A stretch of DNA of 64,000 nucleotides from Vibrio maritimus (GTDB taxonomy: Bacteria > Pseudomonadota > Gammaproteobacteria > Enterobacterales > Vibrionaceae): contig BBMT01000008.1 of the NCBI GenBank assembly GCA_000755425.1, positions 1 through 64,000 on the forward strand. Direction: 5' to 3'. The position numbers and the translations under genes were made by a program. This document shows, in pieces, positions 13,394-22,593 of this stretch; the stretch's first letter is position 1; each line of letters begins with the position of its first letter. The notes below the pieces were generated by a model. The model was not told the DNA's origin and did not search any database. It saw only the letters and a list, made by a program, of their open reading frames with translations.

Positions 13394-14544
13394 CTAGTCT
13401 TGAATATCGACACTCTTTCCGTTCCAGCTCAACAGATATACCTTATTGCTTGCGGAGCGATCTGTTTGTTCTCCTCCTGCTATCAGCACACCGGACTTAG
13501 TGGTAAACGACGCACCGTAAGCTAAGCCAGTGGGTAAGTTATTTGCCTGTTGCCACAAATTATCGACAAGTACATAGATCTCAGGGTTAAAGGCTTTACT
13601 AAATCCATTGTGTGCAAATAGCTTCCCTTGCTCGAAGGCCTTTTTCGCCCCATGGAAGTTTGCTCCACCGGCGACGATCATCGCACCATTGCTCATGCCA
13701 CTATAGGCGCCGGCGACCCCTTCCTGACGGGTTAAATCGCTTGGAGCTGGAAGTGCATAAAGGCTTGTCCAAGGCTGTGGTTTACCATATTGGTATTGCT
13801 TCACTTCTGCTGTTCTCAAACCTGGCTTGATTTCTCCGCTGATTAGGGTGGCGATAGTATCAGTGGCAACGAGTGCAGAGCCGCAATTTGGAATGTAAGG
13901 GTTGGAGCCCACAGTTTTCCATGTGTTGGTACTTGGCGAATAACTAATGACGAGATCGTTCCAGTTGTAATCTCGAGGAGCCATGCCCATGTATCGATCA
14001 ACGATGGACTGCCATTTGTCAGGCTGTGCTTTTTTATCGGTAGTATTAATGTCCGAGAGGTACTGATCGAAAAATCGCTTGTTGTAACCACCAAAGAAAA
14101 TCACCTGATTGTCATTAGGCGAGTACGAGGCCGCGCCGAGCAGACCAACAGGGCTTTGAGTCTCTATCATACTCCAACGGTTTGAAAGGGAATCAAACTG
14201 GTAAACTGTGTCAAAAAGGATGGGAGAGAGGGCGTCAGGCTGGTTTTTCCTGCTCCGCCGAATACGTAGATCTTCGAGCCGATGGCGGTCGCTGTTGCGC
14301 CATTTCGAGCCGGACCGATAAAGTCACTTAGTTGCTGCCAGCCTAGTTCAGGTCTAGTGGTATCTAGCATGTAAAATGCCTGTCCTGACGAGCCTAGCCC
14401 TGCATAAAGCTTGTTACCAATCTGCGCACTCACGCCACTTTTTATGCCTTGTGGTAGATCTGGCCATGCATCTTTGGCTGTTGCCACTGCGGAAACAAGC
14501 AAAGTCGAAAGTCCCACCAAAGTGACCATTTTCCTAATGTTCAT
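13394..14544 (-). CDS. nanM: N-acetylneuraminate epimerase (sialic acid mutarotase), periplasmic, frameshifted
   Basis: A kelch-repeat protein of about 383 residues after repair of a break near 14235, where a C is missing from a CCC run. Residues 1-23 form a signal peptide ([23 protein letters not shown]), so the protein is periplasmic. Kelch blades are visible as [80 protein letters not shown] and [18 protein letters not shown]. The last two blades match the conserved NanM pattern. NanM equilibrates sialic acid anomers before uptake, here probably by the SiaPQM transporter encoded 2-5 kb away. The ATG at 14544 follows an AGGAAGAA ribosome-binding site. Confidence 0.85.
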
Positions 14545-14665
14545 ATTTCTTCCTTTATCGAAGGTACTGCTTGGTTAAAAAGTAACCTTATTATCGATCT
14601 TTGGAGATAATATTCTTTGATCCTCGTTGCAATAAAAATAATTTTTATTATATTTTGAATGGGTA

Positions 14666-14692
14666 ATAAAAAAGCCCATCAAAAGATGAGCT
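14666..14692 (-). terminator. Terminator downstream of nanR
   Basis: On the minus strand GCTCATC-TTTT-GATGGGC is followed by six T residues, about 20 bases past the stop of the RpiR-family regulator. One G-U pair is present in the stem. It isolates the regulator from nanM further left. Confidence 0.7.
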
Positions 14693-14712
14693 TGTTGATA
14701 GGTAAGTGGCTT

Positions 14713-15544
14713 TTATGACATGAGTGGCACGACCACCTCAGCGGTTTCCATAACCGACTCGCTGTATTCAGGATATTTCTCAAGCAAAGAGTTGATTAAC
14801 ACATCAACCAGCAGTAATGCACCAACTTTGGAAGCAAAAGCGCCACCAGTTAACGGCCCTTCAGGTCTTGCTGCAACGAGCATCTCTGTAGAAATAGCAG
14901 ACAGTGGACTGTGGTTAATGTTGGTTAAAGCGACTACGGGCACGTTTTGGTTGAATGCCTGTTTCGCTGCATGAACCACCTCTTTGGTTGAGCCTGAACT
15001 AGACACCGAAAACCAAAGATCCCCCTCGCTAGAGCGACGCGCGTTCATCGCGGCGAGGTGCGTATCCTCATACATAATGGCTTTTTGCCGATTCGGATAA
15101 GTCGATAAGCAAGGTAGCGACCAACGATACTGGATGCGCCTACACCGACACAGCCAATAAACGAGGCATCATGAAGCAGCGCGCAAATTCTATCGAGTGA
15201 CTTACGGTCTATGAGTTTGGCAGTGTCTTGAAGGCTATCAATTGCGCTGCTCGCAGAGATGTCACAGATGTCGCCGTCGTGATCCGATTTTGGCTTACTG
15301 CCACTTTGGCTTAAATCGACAGCAAGCGCCATACGAAAATCGGAATAGCTTTATAGCCCATGTCTCGACATAATCGGACGACCGTAGCTTCACTGGTTTG
15401 GGTGTTCCGAGCAAGATCAGTAATGGTCTGAAATTGCACATCTTGCGCGTTGTCCAAGATGTAATCGGCAACCTGCCTTAATTTTTTGCTGAGTGGTTCC
15501 ATATTGGATCTCAAACGAACCAGCAAATTGCTTGGTGAGCCCAC
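14713..15544 (-). CDS. nanR: RpiR/MurR-family sialic acid regulator, frameshifted twice
   Basis: About 277 residues in three frames. The N-terminal RpiR helix-turn-helix runs LSKKLRQVADYILDNAQ...TITDLARNTQTSEATVVRLCRDMGYKG. It is followed by a SIS sugar-phosphate-binding domain (FIGCVGVGASSIVGRYLAYRLIRIG, then FSVSSSGSTKEVVHAAKQAF). One break (about 15335) is a lost G in the GYKGYSDFRMALA motif and the second (about 15075) a lost base after IGKK. Context identifies it as the Vibrio-type NanR, an RpiR protein that represses nan genes and responds to N-acetylmannosamine 6-phosphate. This differs from the GntR-type NanR of E. coli. The start is a GTG at 15544 preceded by AAGGGGA. Confidence 0.82.
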
Positions 15545-15660
15545 GGCATCCCCTTATCTTTTGTGTCGTAAACTAGAAAGTATCAGACTCCCGAATGGTT
15601 TTACACTGACATTTGTGCTGTTCTCGGGAAATCTCAAAAAATCGATTTTCGCTTATTCAA

Positions 15661-15688
15661 AGTCGTTGGCGTGGTGGTGCCAACGACT
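15661..15688 (-). terminator. Hairpin after nanA, possible terminator
   Basis: A perfect 10-bp stem (AGTCGTTGGC / GCCAACGACT) with an 8-base loop sits 14 bases beyond the nanA stop codon. On the minus strand only three T residues follow, so termination may be partial. The nanR start at 15544 lies beyond it. Confidence 0.55.
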
Positions 15689-15701
15689 GTGAGCAAGGCG
15701 A

Positions 15702-16592
15702 TTAAACGGAGTTGATGTCGCGCATTTTCGCTACTACATCGGCTTTTTGTGCTGATGTTAGCGCTCGGATCGGTGTTCTAGGATCACCAGCGTCAATACC
15801 ATGTATCTCCATTGCGGCTTTGCCAGCTGCGACTCCACCATATTCCACAAGGATTCGAATAATGGCGATAACTTTGTCCATTAGCGAAGTGACCTGCGCT
15901 TGGTCCCCTCGTTTAAAGGCTTCAATAATAGCAAGGTATAACGGGGCTGCGTAGTTGTATGTGCTGCCCACCGCACCGATTGCACCAACAGCAAGACCAG
16001 CAGGCAAGAACTCATCCACACCAAATGGCAGGTCAAACTTACCATCAGCGACGCGCAAACAGCGTTGATACTCGTAGAGATCCGCATTGTTGAACTTGGC
16101 ACCAGACAGGTTTGGGATCCGTTCGTTACCTTTAATTAAGAATTGCTCAAGGTCGAGGCTGACTCCAGACATACCGGAATGGTAGTAGTAAAAGCCTTTC
16201 GATGGCGCAGCACTCGCGATTGAGGCGCAATAGTCAACAAGGTCGTCAACGGAACCTGGTTTGAAAAAACAAGGACCAATCGCAGATGTGGCAAGAATGT
16301 CGAGTGTTTCGGCGTGTTCTGTTAGGGAAATTGAATCGACAATACTGAGAGCGCCAGTGTGGATGATCAAATCCAGCTTGCCATCAGCCGCTTGTACCCA
16401 GCGCTCAGCAATGGCCTTACGTTCTTCAACAGAGCAGTGAATGCCTTCACCTGTGGTGCCACAGACATATGCCCCTGTCACGCCTTGCTCAATAAGTAGC
16501 GCAGCAATCTGATCGATAGCACTAAAGTTAACTCGATTGTTACGGTCAAAGGGGGTGTGCGGTGCGGCAATGAGGCCGGTTAACTTATTCAT
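15702..16592 (-). CDS. nanA: N-acetylneuraminate lyase
   Basis: A 296-residue (beta/alpha)8 aldolase of the DapA/NanA family that splits N-acetylneuraminate into pyruvate and N-acetylmannosamine in the cytoplasm. The family motif GTTGEG (YVCGTTGEG) is present. The catalytic tyrosine lies in FYYYHSGMSG and the Schiff-base lysine in LSGAKFNNADLYE, both as in NanA rather than DapA. I chose ATG 16592 (MNKLTGLIAAPHTPF) over an ATG three codons earlier, because the ribosome-binding GGAT lies about 8 bases before it. It is the last gene of a siaP-siaQ-siaM-nanA run on the minus strand, 54 bases after siaM. Confidence 0.93.
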   Translation of the reverse strand: MNKLTGLIAAPHTPFDRNNRVNFSAIDQIAALLIEQGVTGAYVCGTTGEGIHCSVEERKAIAERWVQAADGKLDLIIHTGALSIVDSISLTEHAETLDILATSAIGPCFFKPGSVDDLVDYCASIASAAPSKGFYYYHSGMSGVSLDLEQFLIKGNERIPNLSGAKFNNADLYEYQRCLRVADGKFDLPFGVDEFLPAGLAVGAIGAVGSTYNYAAPLYLAIIEAFKRGDQAQVTSLMDKVIAIIRILVEYGGVAAGKAAMEIHGIDAGDPRTPIRALTSAQKADVVAKMRDINSV

Positions 16593-16618
16593 TTTTAACA
16601 TCCTATAGTAAGTTCGCT

Positions 16619-16639
16619 CTGAGCCAAATTTTGGCTCAG
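16619..16639 (-). other. Intercistronic hairpin between siaM and nanA
   Basis: A perfect 9-bp stem, CTGAGCCAA-ATT-TTGGCTCAG, lies in the short gap between the siaM stop and the nanA start. There is no T tract, so it looks like an mRNA processing or stability element rather than a terminator. Confidence 0.5.
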
Positions 16640-16646
16640 AACTTAA

Positions 16647-17930
16647 TTATTTCCCGTAGCCGAGGAATAGTTCTGGCAAGAACAAGGTGAACTGAGGGAA
16701 CACAGCAACGAGTGCAAGTACAATAAACAGCGGCACTAATAGAGGAATAACACCACGAGTCAAAACATGGAATGGAATGTCACCAACTCGAGATACAACG
16801 TAGAGTGCCATACCCATTGGCGGCGTTAGAATGCCAATCATTAGGTTTAGAATCGCCATGACACCAAAGTGCACAGGGTCGATGCCTACCGCGCCTGCGA
16901 CAGGAACCAAGAATGGAACCAGCAGTAATAGCAGTGCAAGTGACTCGATAAAGGTGCCAAGGAACAACAGCAGCAAGTTGATAAGAAGCAGCAGTACCAG
17001 CGGGTTATCACTAATGGTTAGGAAATAGTCAGCCAGCATTTGAGGAAGCTGCTCACGAGCAACGATCCATCCAAAGACGGTGACACCCATTACCATGAGC
17101 GCAACTACGGCTGTGGTGTTTACGGTTTCTTTTAGAATATCGATGAAACCAACAAAGGTCAGTTGCTTATAAACCACAGTACCAAGAAATAGCGCGTAAA
17201 GTGATGAAACAACAGCCGCTTCCGTTGGTGTGAATTTGCCAGAAAAGATGCCGCCGATGATGATGACTGGCGTCATCAGTGATAAAAACGCTTCTTTAAA
17301 GGACTTAAATTGGTCTTTGCGTGTGGCTTTTGGCAGCGTCATGTAGCCGCGCTTTTTACAAATAAAATAGCTCATGACCATGAGTGCGCCGCAGCATAGA
17401 ATGCCTGGCACAGCACCCGCTAAGAATAGCGCGCCAATCGAAGTGTTGGATACGACCCCGTAGATCACCAGTGGCACCGAAGGAGGAACCAATGGTCCAA
17501 TAATACATGAGGCTGCTGTTAAACCACCGGCGAAGTCGTCATGGTATTTGGCATCACGCATTGATTTGATTTCGAGTTGGCCAAGCCCACCTGCGTCGGC
17601 AAGTGCAGAGCCTGACATGCCTGAGAAAAGTAGGCTAGCCATGATATTTACGTGGCCTAGGCTGCCCGTAACATGACCGACCATCGACTTGGCGAAGTTG
17701 AAAATACGCTCGGTGATACCAGCGCTATTCATCAAATGTCCGGTAAGTACGAAAAAGGGTACCGCGAGCAAGGTGAAATTGTCTATCCCGCCAAGCATCT
17801 GCTGGGCGGCAAAGTTGATGCCTGTGCTGTTGGTGAGGATTAAGAATAGTAAGGCTACAAAAATAAGTGAGAAGCCAACGGGCATACCTGCAAACAGCAA
17901 CGCGAGCCAGCCAAAAATAGAACCTGCCAT
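16647..17930 (-). CDS. siaM: Sialic acid TRAP transporter large permease (DctM family)
   Basis: A 427-residue polytopic membrane protein of the TRAP DctM family, with about twelve hydrophobic segments. Family motifs include GMPVGFSLIFVALLFL near the N-terminus, ALADAGGLGQLEIKSM and GGLTAASCIIGPLVPPSVPLVIYG. SiaM forms the Na+-dependent conducting subunit that takes up sialic acid delivered by SiaP. It begins 9 bases after the siaQ stop and is followed by nanA, which fixes the substrate assignment. Length is normal and the frame is intact. Confidence 0.92.
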   Translation of the reverse strand: MAGSIFGWLALLFAGMPVGFSLIFVALLFLILTNSTGINFAAQQMLGGIDNFTLLAVPFFVLTGHLMNSAGITERIFNFAKSMVGHVTGSLGHVNIMASLLFSGMSGSALADAGGLGQLEIKSMRDAKYHDDFAGGLTAASCIIGPLVPPSVPLVIYGVVSNTSIGALFLAGAVPGILCCGALMVMSYFICKKRGYMTLPKATRKDQFKSFKEAFLSLMTPVIIIGGIFSGKFTPTEAAVVSSLYALFLGTVVYKQLTFVGFIDILKETVNTTAVVALMVMGVTVFGWIVAREQLPQMLADYFLTISDNPLVLLLLINLLLLFLGTFIESLALLLLLVPFLVPVAGAVGIDPVHFGVMAILNLMIGILTPPMGMALYVVSRVGDIPFHVLTRGVIPLLVPLFIVLALVAVFPQFTLFLPELFLGYGK

Positions 17931-17939
17931 GAGAACTCC

Positions 17940-18449
17940 TTACCTCTCAGCCACTTGTGAAGAACTAGGCGTGTCTGCCTTACTTGCTTGTTTAAACTCA
18001 ATACCAATGGCGATGAGTTTTTCGATTTGTCGAATGACCATGAATACACCGCCTAGTGGCAGGCTGTAGTTCATCCATGCACTGGATACACCCAACGTAA
18101 TGAGCTCGAAGAAAGCAGTTCGCTGAACGTGTTGGTAACCAAGGTAAATAATCGCGAAAATTGAGACCAGTACCGCCAACTCAAGTGCGATGACGAGAGA
18201 ATAACGAAGGGTTTGCGGTAGCTTGTCTGAAAAAAAGGTGATGTTTACGTGCGTGCCTCTTTTAATTGCGATAGCGCAGCCAATAAGAGACATGTACATA
18301 AATAGGACTCTTGCGAGCTCCTCACTCCACAACGATGGGTCATTGAGCAACCAGCGTGTTCCGATTTGCCAAGTCAAGACAACAAGCAGTGCTGCCATGA
18401 GAGGAACCGTGATAATTTCTTCAATATTTTTAAATAGTTTGCTTATCAT
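17940..18449 (-). CDS. siaQ: Sialic acid TRAP transporter small permease (DctQ family)
   Basis: A 169-residue DctQ-family subunit with four hydrophobic segments (for example ITVPLMAALLVVLTWQIGTRWLL and YSLVIALELAVLVSIFAIIYLGYQ). The WLLNDPSLWSEELARVLFMYMSLIGCAIAIKRG region carries the usual DctQ signature of a tryptophan-rich turn followed by EELAR. It pairs with SiaM in the inner membrane. The chosen ATG at 18449 has a GGAGCAGAAA site in front, whereas the 16 upstream in-frame codons lack hydrophobic character. Confidence 0.88.
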   Translation of the reverse strand: MISKLFKNIEEIITVPLMAALLVVLTWQIGTRWLLNDPSLWSEELARVLFMYMSLIGCAIAIKRGTHVNITFFSDKLPQTLRYSLVIALELAVLVSIFAIIYLGYQHVQRTAFFELITLGVSSAWMNYSLPLGGVFMVIRQIEKLIAIGIEFKQASKADTPSSSQVAER

Positions 18450-18461
18450 TTTCTGCTCCAA

Positions 18462-18480
18462 GCTGGCCAAAGTGGCCAGC
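18462..18480 (-). other. Intercistronic hairpin between siaP and siaQ
   Basis: A perfect 8-bp stem (GCTGGCCA / TGGCCAGC) with a 3-base loop lies between the siaP stop and the siaQ start. In TRAP operons such stems commonly protect the upstream binding-protein message, so that SiaP is made in excess over the permeases. There is no T tract. Confidence 0.5.
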
Positions 18481-18526
18481 CAAGATGTCAATTTCAATTC
18501 TTTACTTCACGAATTGATAGCTGCCT

Positions 18527-19491
18527 TTACATCGCTGCTAGCTTTTTAACGATAGGTTCACCAATTTTCGCCTCGAACTCTGAGTACAACGGCTGCATTG
18601 CTTCGCGGAAAGGCCCAAGTTCTGGGTAAGTCACGGTGACACCTTCAGCCTCAAAGAAAGAGATAAGCTCAGCTTCTTGTTTTTTCACCGATGCGGTATG
18701 CGCTTCACCCGCTTTCAAAACGGCGTCTTGAACGATTTTTCTCTCTGACTCTGATAGTTTTTGCCATGTAGAGTCTGAGATGATCACCATCTGGTCGTTG
18801 ACGATATGATTGGTGATCGCGAGGTTGTCTTGAACTTCATAGAACTTCATCGTTTGATGGTTGGTAATGGGTTCTCTTGGCCGTCAACAGCATTAGTTTG
18901 CAGGGCTAAGTAAACCTCTGAAAACGCCATAGGCGTTGGCGAAGCACCAGACAATTTAGCGTAGTTGAGGTTAGGCTTCGCGTTAGGAACACGAAGTTTG
19001 AGTCCTTTGAAGTCTTCAATAGAATTGAGTGGACGGTTTGATGTGGTTTCTCGAGTACCGTTGTACCAAGTATCGAGTGCACGCCAGTTGAACTTAGTCA
19101 GCATTTCTTCGCGCACACCCTGACCGAACTCGGAATCAAACATGCGGCGCAGATGCTCGTAATCTTTAGCTACATACGGCAGTGTCACTGCTTCCGCTCG
19201 TGGTATCCATAAGCCCATTCGGCCAAATTCTGCATAAGTGATGTCCAGATCACCTAAAGTGAGCTGTTGTAGCATGGCGCGGTCGTCACCGAGCTGCGCG
19301 CTAGGATACAGAGCAATCTTGATCTCGCCTTTACTCATCTCTTCCACTGTATCAGCCAGTAGTTTCGCGGAGGTGTACTCCACAGAGCCAACAGACGCTT
19401 GCATACCCATTTTTAGTGTTGTAGCCGCTTGTACTGATAATGCACACCCTACTGTCAGCATAGCGATAGTGATTTTGTTTATGGCTTTCAT
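18527..19491 (-). CDS. siaP: Sialic acid TRAP substrate-binding protein (DctP family), frameshifted
   Basis: About 321 residues after restoring one A in an AAAA run near 18850 (NPLPTIKT|MKFYEVQ). The signal peptide spans residues 1-22 (MKAINKITIAMLTVGCALSVQA), so the protein is periplasmic. The DctP fold is evident from MGMQASVGSVEYTSAKLLADTVEE, IALYPSAQLGDDRAMLQQL, the LKLRVPNAK segment with the conserved arginine that binds the substrate carboxylate, and MAFSEVYLALQTNAVDGQENPL. It is the first gene of the siaPQM-nanA operon, divergent from nanE. Sialic acid as ligand follows from the gene context. Confidence 0.88.
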
Positions 19492-19740
19492 AATGTTCCC
19501 TTTTGTCCATTCGTTTTATGAGATCTAACCACTTCAAAAAAAAATTTTATTTTGTTTGAAAAAAATCTTCGTTATGGATTATTATGGTCGTGAAGATTAT
19601 TTTCAAATCAACTTTTCACAAACTGTGATCGCGGACAAAATTTAACCAAGTCTAGTTATTGATAGATGACTTTATGTAGATTTTGACTGGATATGTTATG
19701 CCGGTATCCGTAGATTTTATTGAAGGACGAGAGGCTCGAC
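19492..19740. promoter_or_regulatory. Divergent siaP / nanE control region
   Basis: About 250 bases separate the divergent transport and catabolic operons and must hold both promoters. Visible elements are an inverted repeat AATCTTC-N21-GAAGATT (19564-19598), a candidate NanR operator, and TTTTCACAAACTGTGATC at about 19611-19628, which contains TGTGA and TCACA half-site sequence like a degenerate CRP site. In V. vulnificus NanR and CRP act in the equivalent intergenic region. The sites here are inferred from sequence only. Confidence 0.5.
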
Positions 19741-20457
19741 GTGAGAGATAAAAGTCTAAAAATCAGAGAATTAAAAGAGCAGTTACGAGGGCAAACAGTA
19801 GTGTCTATCCAACCTGTTGTCGGCAGTCCACTGGAAAATACGGAGTTTATTGTGGCTATGGCATTAGCCGCGCAAACGGCCGGTGCTAAAGCACTTCGTA
19901 TTGAGGGAATCGCGAACGTTGTTGCCGTCGCTGAGAAGGTCACTATACCAATTATTGGCATTGTGAAACGTGACCTTATTGACAGTCCGGTCAGAATTAC
20001 ACCGTACATAAAAGATGTGGAGCAGCTAGAAATAGCAGGTGCATCCATCATCGCGTTTGACGCGACAGATAGGGTTCGTCCAGAGACTCGTGAGGCTATC
20101 GCTGACGCGATCAAAGACTCAGAGTGTTTTGCAATGGCCGACTGTTCATGTTTTCAAGACGGGCGCTGGGCGGCTGAGTATGGGGTCGACATTATTGGTT
20201 CGACGCTCTCAGGTTATGTCGGAGAAGTTGAACCGACAGAACCTGATTTGCTACTTGTTAGACAGTTCGCAGACGCAGGGTATTTTACAATGGCTGAAGG
20301 TCGATATAACACGCCCGAACTTGCGGCTAAAGCTATTGCAAATGGTGCGATCGCAGTGACCGTCGGGTCTGCACTGACAAGGTTGGAAGTCGTCACTCAG
20401 TGGTTCAATACGGCAACACGCGCAGAGGTAAAACAAAATGAGCACGTTAGCTATTGA
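19741..20457 (+). CDS. nanE: N-acetylmannosamine-6-phosphate 2-epimerase
   Basis: A TIM-barrel enzyme of about 238 residues that converts ManNAc-6-P into GlcNAc-6-P. Recognisable NanE segments are [41 protein letters not shown] (catalytic-site lysine), [31 protein letters not shown] and [20 protein letters not shown] followed by TVGSALTR. The start is uncertain: no ATG fits. A GTG at 19741 follows GAGAGG, and a TTG at 19720 would add seven residues. The 3' end overlaps nanK by 20 bases, implying coupled translation. Confidence 0.92.
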   Translation: MRDKSLKIRELKEQLRGQTVVSIQPVVGSPLENTEFIVAMALAAQTAGAKALRIEGIANVVAVAEKVTIPIIGIVKRDLIDSPVRITPYIKDVEQLEIAGASIIAFDATDRVRPETREAIADAIKDSECFAMADCSCFQDGRWAAEYGVDIIGSTLSGYVGEVEPTEPDLLLVRQFADAGYFTMAEGRYNTPELAAKAIANGAIAVTVGSALTRLEVVTQWFNTATRAEVKQNEHVSY

Positions 20458-21326
20458 TATTGGAGGCACCAAAGTCGCTTTGGGCTTGGTCGAAAAAGGA
20501 AAGCTTATTGAGCGAACTCAAATAGCCACGCCATCGACGATTGATGTGCGGGAGTTCGCGAAACACATTCTTTCTCCCTGCTCTGAGTGGCTGGTAAAAG
20601 CTCAGAACATCGGAATATCGACCACGGGTTGGGTAAAACCTGAAGGGATAACATCCATCAACAGATACCCTGCCATTTCCTCAGCCTTTTGCGCTCCATC
20701 GTGAAGTTGAACGTATCAGTGATAAGCCGGTGGCCATGCTTAATGATGCGCAAGCAGCAGCGTGCTTTGAGTTTAAATCGCATGCAAATCTTGTCAAAAA
20801 CATGGCGTATGTGACGGTTTCAACGGGTGTCGGTGGCGGAATTATCATTGATGGCAAGCTGCACAAAGGCTCTAATTGGCTAGCTGGCCATATTGGTCAT
20901 ACTGTAATAGATATTAATGGCCCTGATTGTGGTTGTGGACAGAATGGCTGTGTAGAGGCGATTGCCTCGGGTACGGCTATTAACAAAGTCGCTCAAGCAA
21001 CCATTAACCCGACTATTTCCAATATTGAACTGTTTGAGCTTGCCCGCAACGATGCAAGCGCAATGGCAATAATAAAGCGAAGCGCACAAGCGATAGCCGT
21101 GCTGTGTACGAATCTAAAGGCAACCTATGATCTCGACCTAGTCGTATTAGGTGGTGGGGTCGGATTAGCGAGCCACTACATGGAACTTGTCGACGAGTAT
21201 ATACAGCAAAAGCCTGCGGCATTTAGAGTTCCAATCACCAAAGCATCTGGGGATTATGATGCTTGTTTGCTTGGAGCAGCAGAGCAATTTTCGTTGTCGC
21301 TGGATACTAGTAACACTCAGCACTGA
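20438..21326 (+). CDS. nanK: N-acetylmannosamine kinase (ROK family), frameshifted
   Basis: A ROK-family sugar kinase of about 295 residues that phosphorylates ManNAc with ATP. The N-terminal phosphate motif is [16 protein letters not shown]. The ROK signature [18 protein letters not shown] leads into GHIGHTVID and the zinc-binding cluster [16 protein letters not shown] frame break near 20665 ([14 protein letters not shown] expected) fits one extra C in a CCC run, one of the few insertions in this window. The [13 protein letters not shown] segment after the break matches NanK well. It lies between nanE and nagA in one operon. Confidence 0.88.
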
Positions 21327-21357
21327 TTGATGATTATTTTAGGGATGAACTAAGGTT

Positions 21358-22493
21358 ATGACACTACGCGGCATTTCGGCACACAGAATATTTGATGGTA
21401 CGACGTTTCATTTCGACTCTGTACTTGTGTATAGAGACGACATTGTCGTCGATATCCTTCCTAAAGCGGAGGTGCCTTCGGATCTTTCCTATGACGATTA
21501 TCCAGATAAGACCATAGTTCCGGGCTTTATCGACATTCAGGTCAATGGCGGCGGCGAGGTGATGTTCAACAACACGACGACCGTTGAGGGCATCAATACG
21601 ATATGTAAAGCACATCGTAAACACGGGACGGCCTATTTACTGCCTACTTTGATCAGTGCCACTGCAACGGACATGACCAACGCATTAAACGCCGTAGCCA
21701 GTGCCATTGAGCAGCGAATCCCGGGTGTTGCGGGCATCCATCTCGAAGGTCCTTGGCTTAATGCCAATAAGAAAGGCGCTCACGATGCGGGTAAGTTCTA
21801 CGCACCAAGTGTTTCGGAACTTGAATCGTTTCCTTGGTTAGCGATGGGCACAACACTGGTCACGCTGGCCGCTGAGTGCGTAGATAACGAGGTCTTGGCG
21901 TGGTTAAAAAGTCATGACGTGGTGGTTTCTTGTGGACACAGCAATGCATCAAGCATGAATTATCGGGTGAAAAGTTGCCATTGATCGACGGATTTACTCA
22001 TCTGTTTAACGCCATGTCTCCGTTAGAAGGGCGAGAACCTGGTGTAGTCGGAACCGCTTTAATGGCCGATCATGCTTGGTGTTCTATCATCGTTGATGAC
22101 ATTCACGTCGACTCGGCGAACGTAATGCTGGCGAAGCGTCTCAAACCTCAGCATCAACTATTGATTGTCACCGATGCAATGGCGAGCGTAGGTAGTATCA
22201 GCAATAGCTTTGTCCTTGACGGTGAACAGATCAGTGTACAAAACGGTCGACTGGTTAACGCGCAAGGAGCTCTTGCTGGTGCACACATTGGAATGGATCA
22301 ATCTGTTGCCAATGTCATTAAGTGGGGAATCGAAGAGGCTGAAGCATTCCGCATGGCCTCGATGTACCCTGCACGAGCGATAAATCGCCCCGATTTAGGC
22401 ACTCTAAAGTCGGGCAGTAAAGCCTCTGTAACCATACTCAACTCGGACTATCGTGCTTCACACGTGATGGTGGATGGCCAACTTCTTAGCTAA
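21358..22493 (+). CDS. nagA: N-acetylglucosamine-6-phosphate deacetylase, frameshifted
   Basis: An amidohydrolase of about 378 residues that deacetylates GlcNAc-6-P to glucosamine-6-P. Signature sequences are PGFIDIQVNGGGEVMFN, the metal-ligand glutamate in GIHLEGPWLN, VVSCGHSNAS and GFTHLFNAMSPLEGREPG (metal histidines), and IVTDAMASVG (catalytic aspartate). One base is missing near 21950, between GHSNAS and EHELSGEKLPLIDGF. It completes the conversion of sialic acid to a glycolytic entry compound; nagB is not in the window. It starts 31 bases after nanK. Confidence 0.9.
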
Positions 22494-22542
22494 GTAGAGT
22501 GAGCTCGTCTCTAACCATTTGGACCTCTGAATACGAGATAGA

Positions 22543-22571
22543 AAAAGGGCTGTGTCGATGACACAGCCTTT
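22543..22571. terminator. Bidirectional terminator between nagA and sstT
   Basis: A perfect 9-bp stem (GGCTGTGTC-GAT-GACACAGCC) is flanked by an A run on the left and TTT on the right, so it can serve both convergent genes. Confidence 0.85.
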
Positions 22572-22593
22572 GACGTTGGGATGTTAGCGGATA

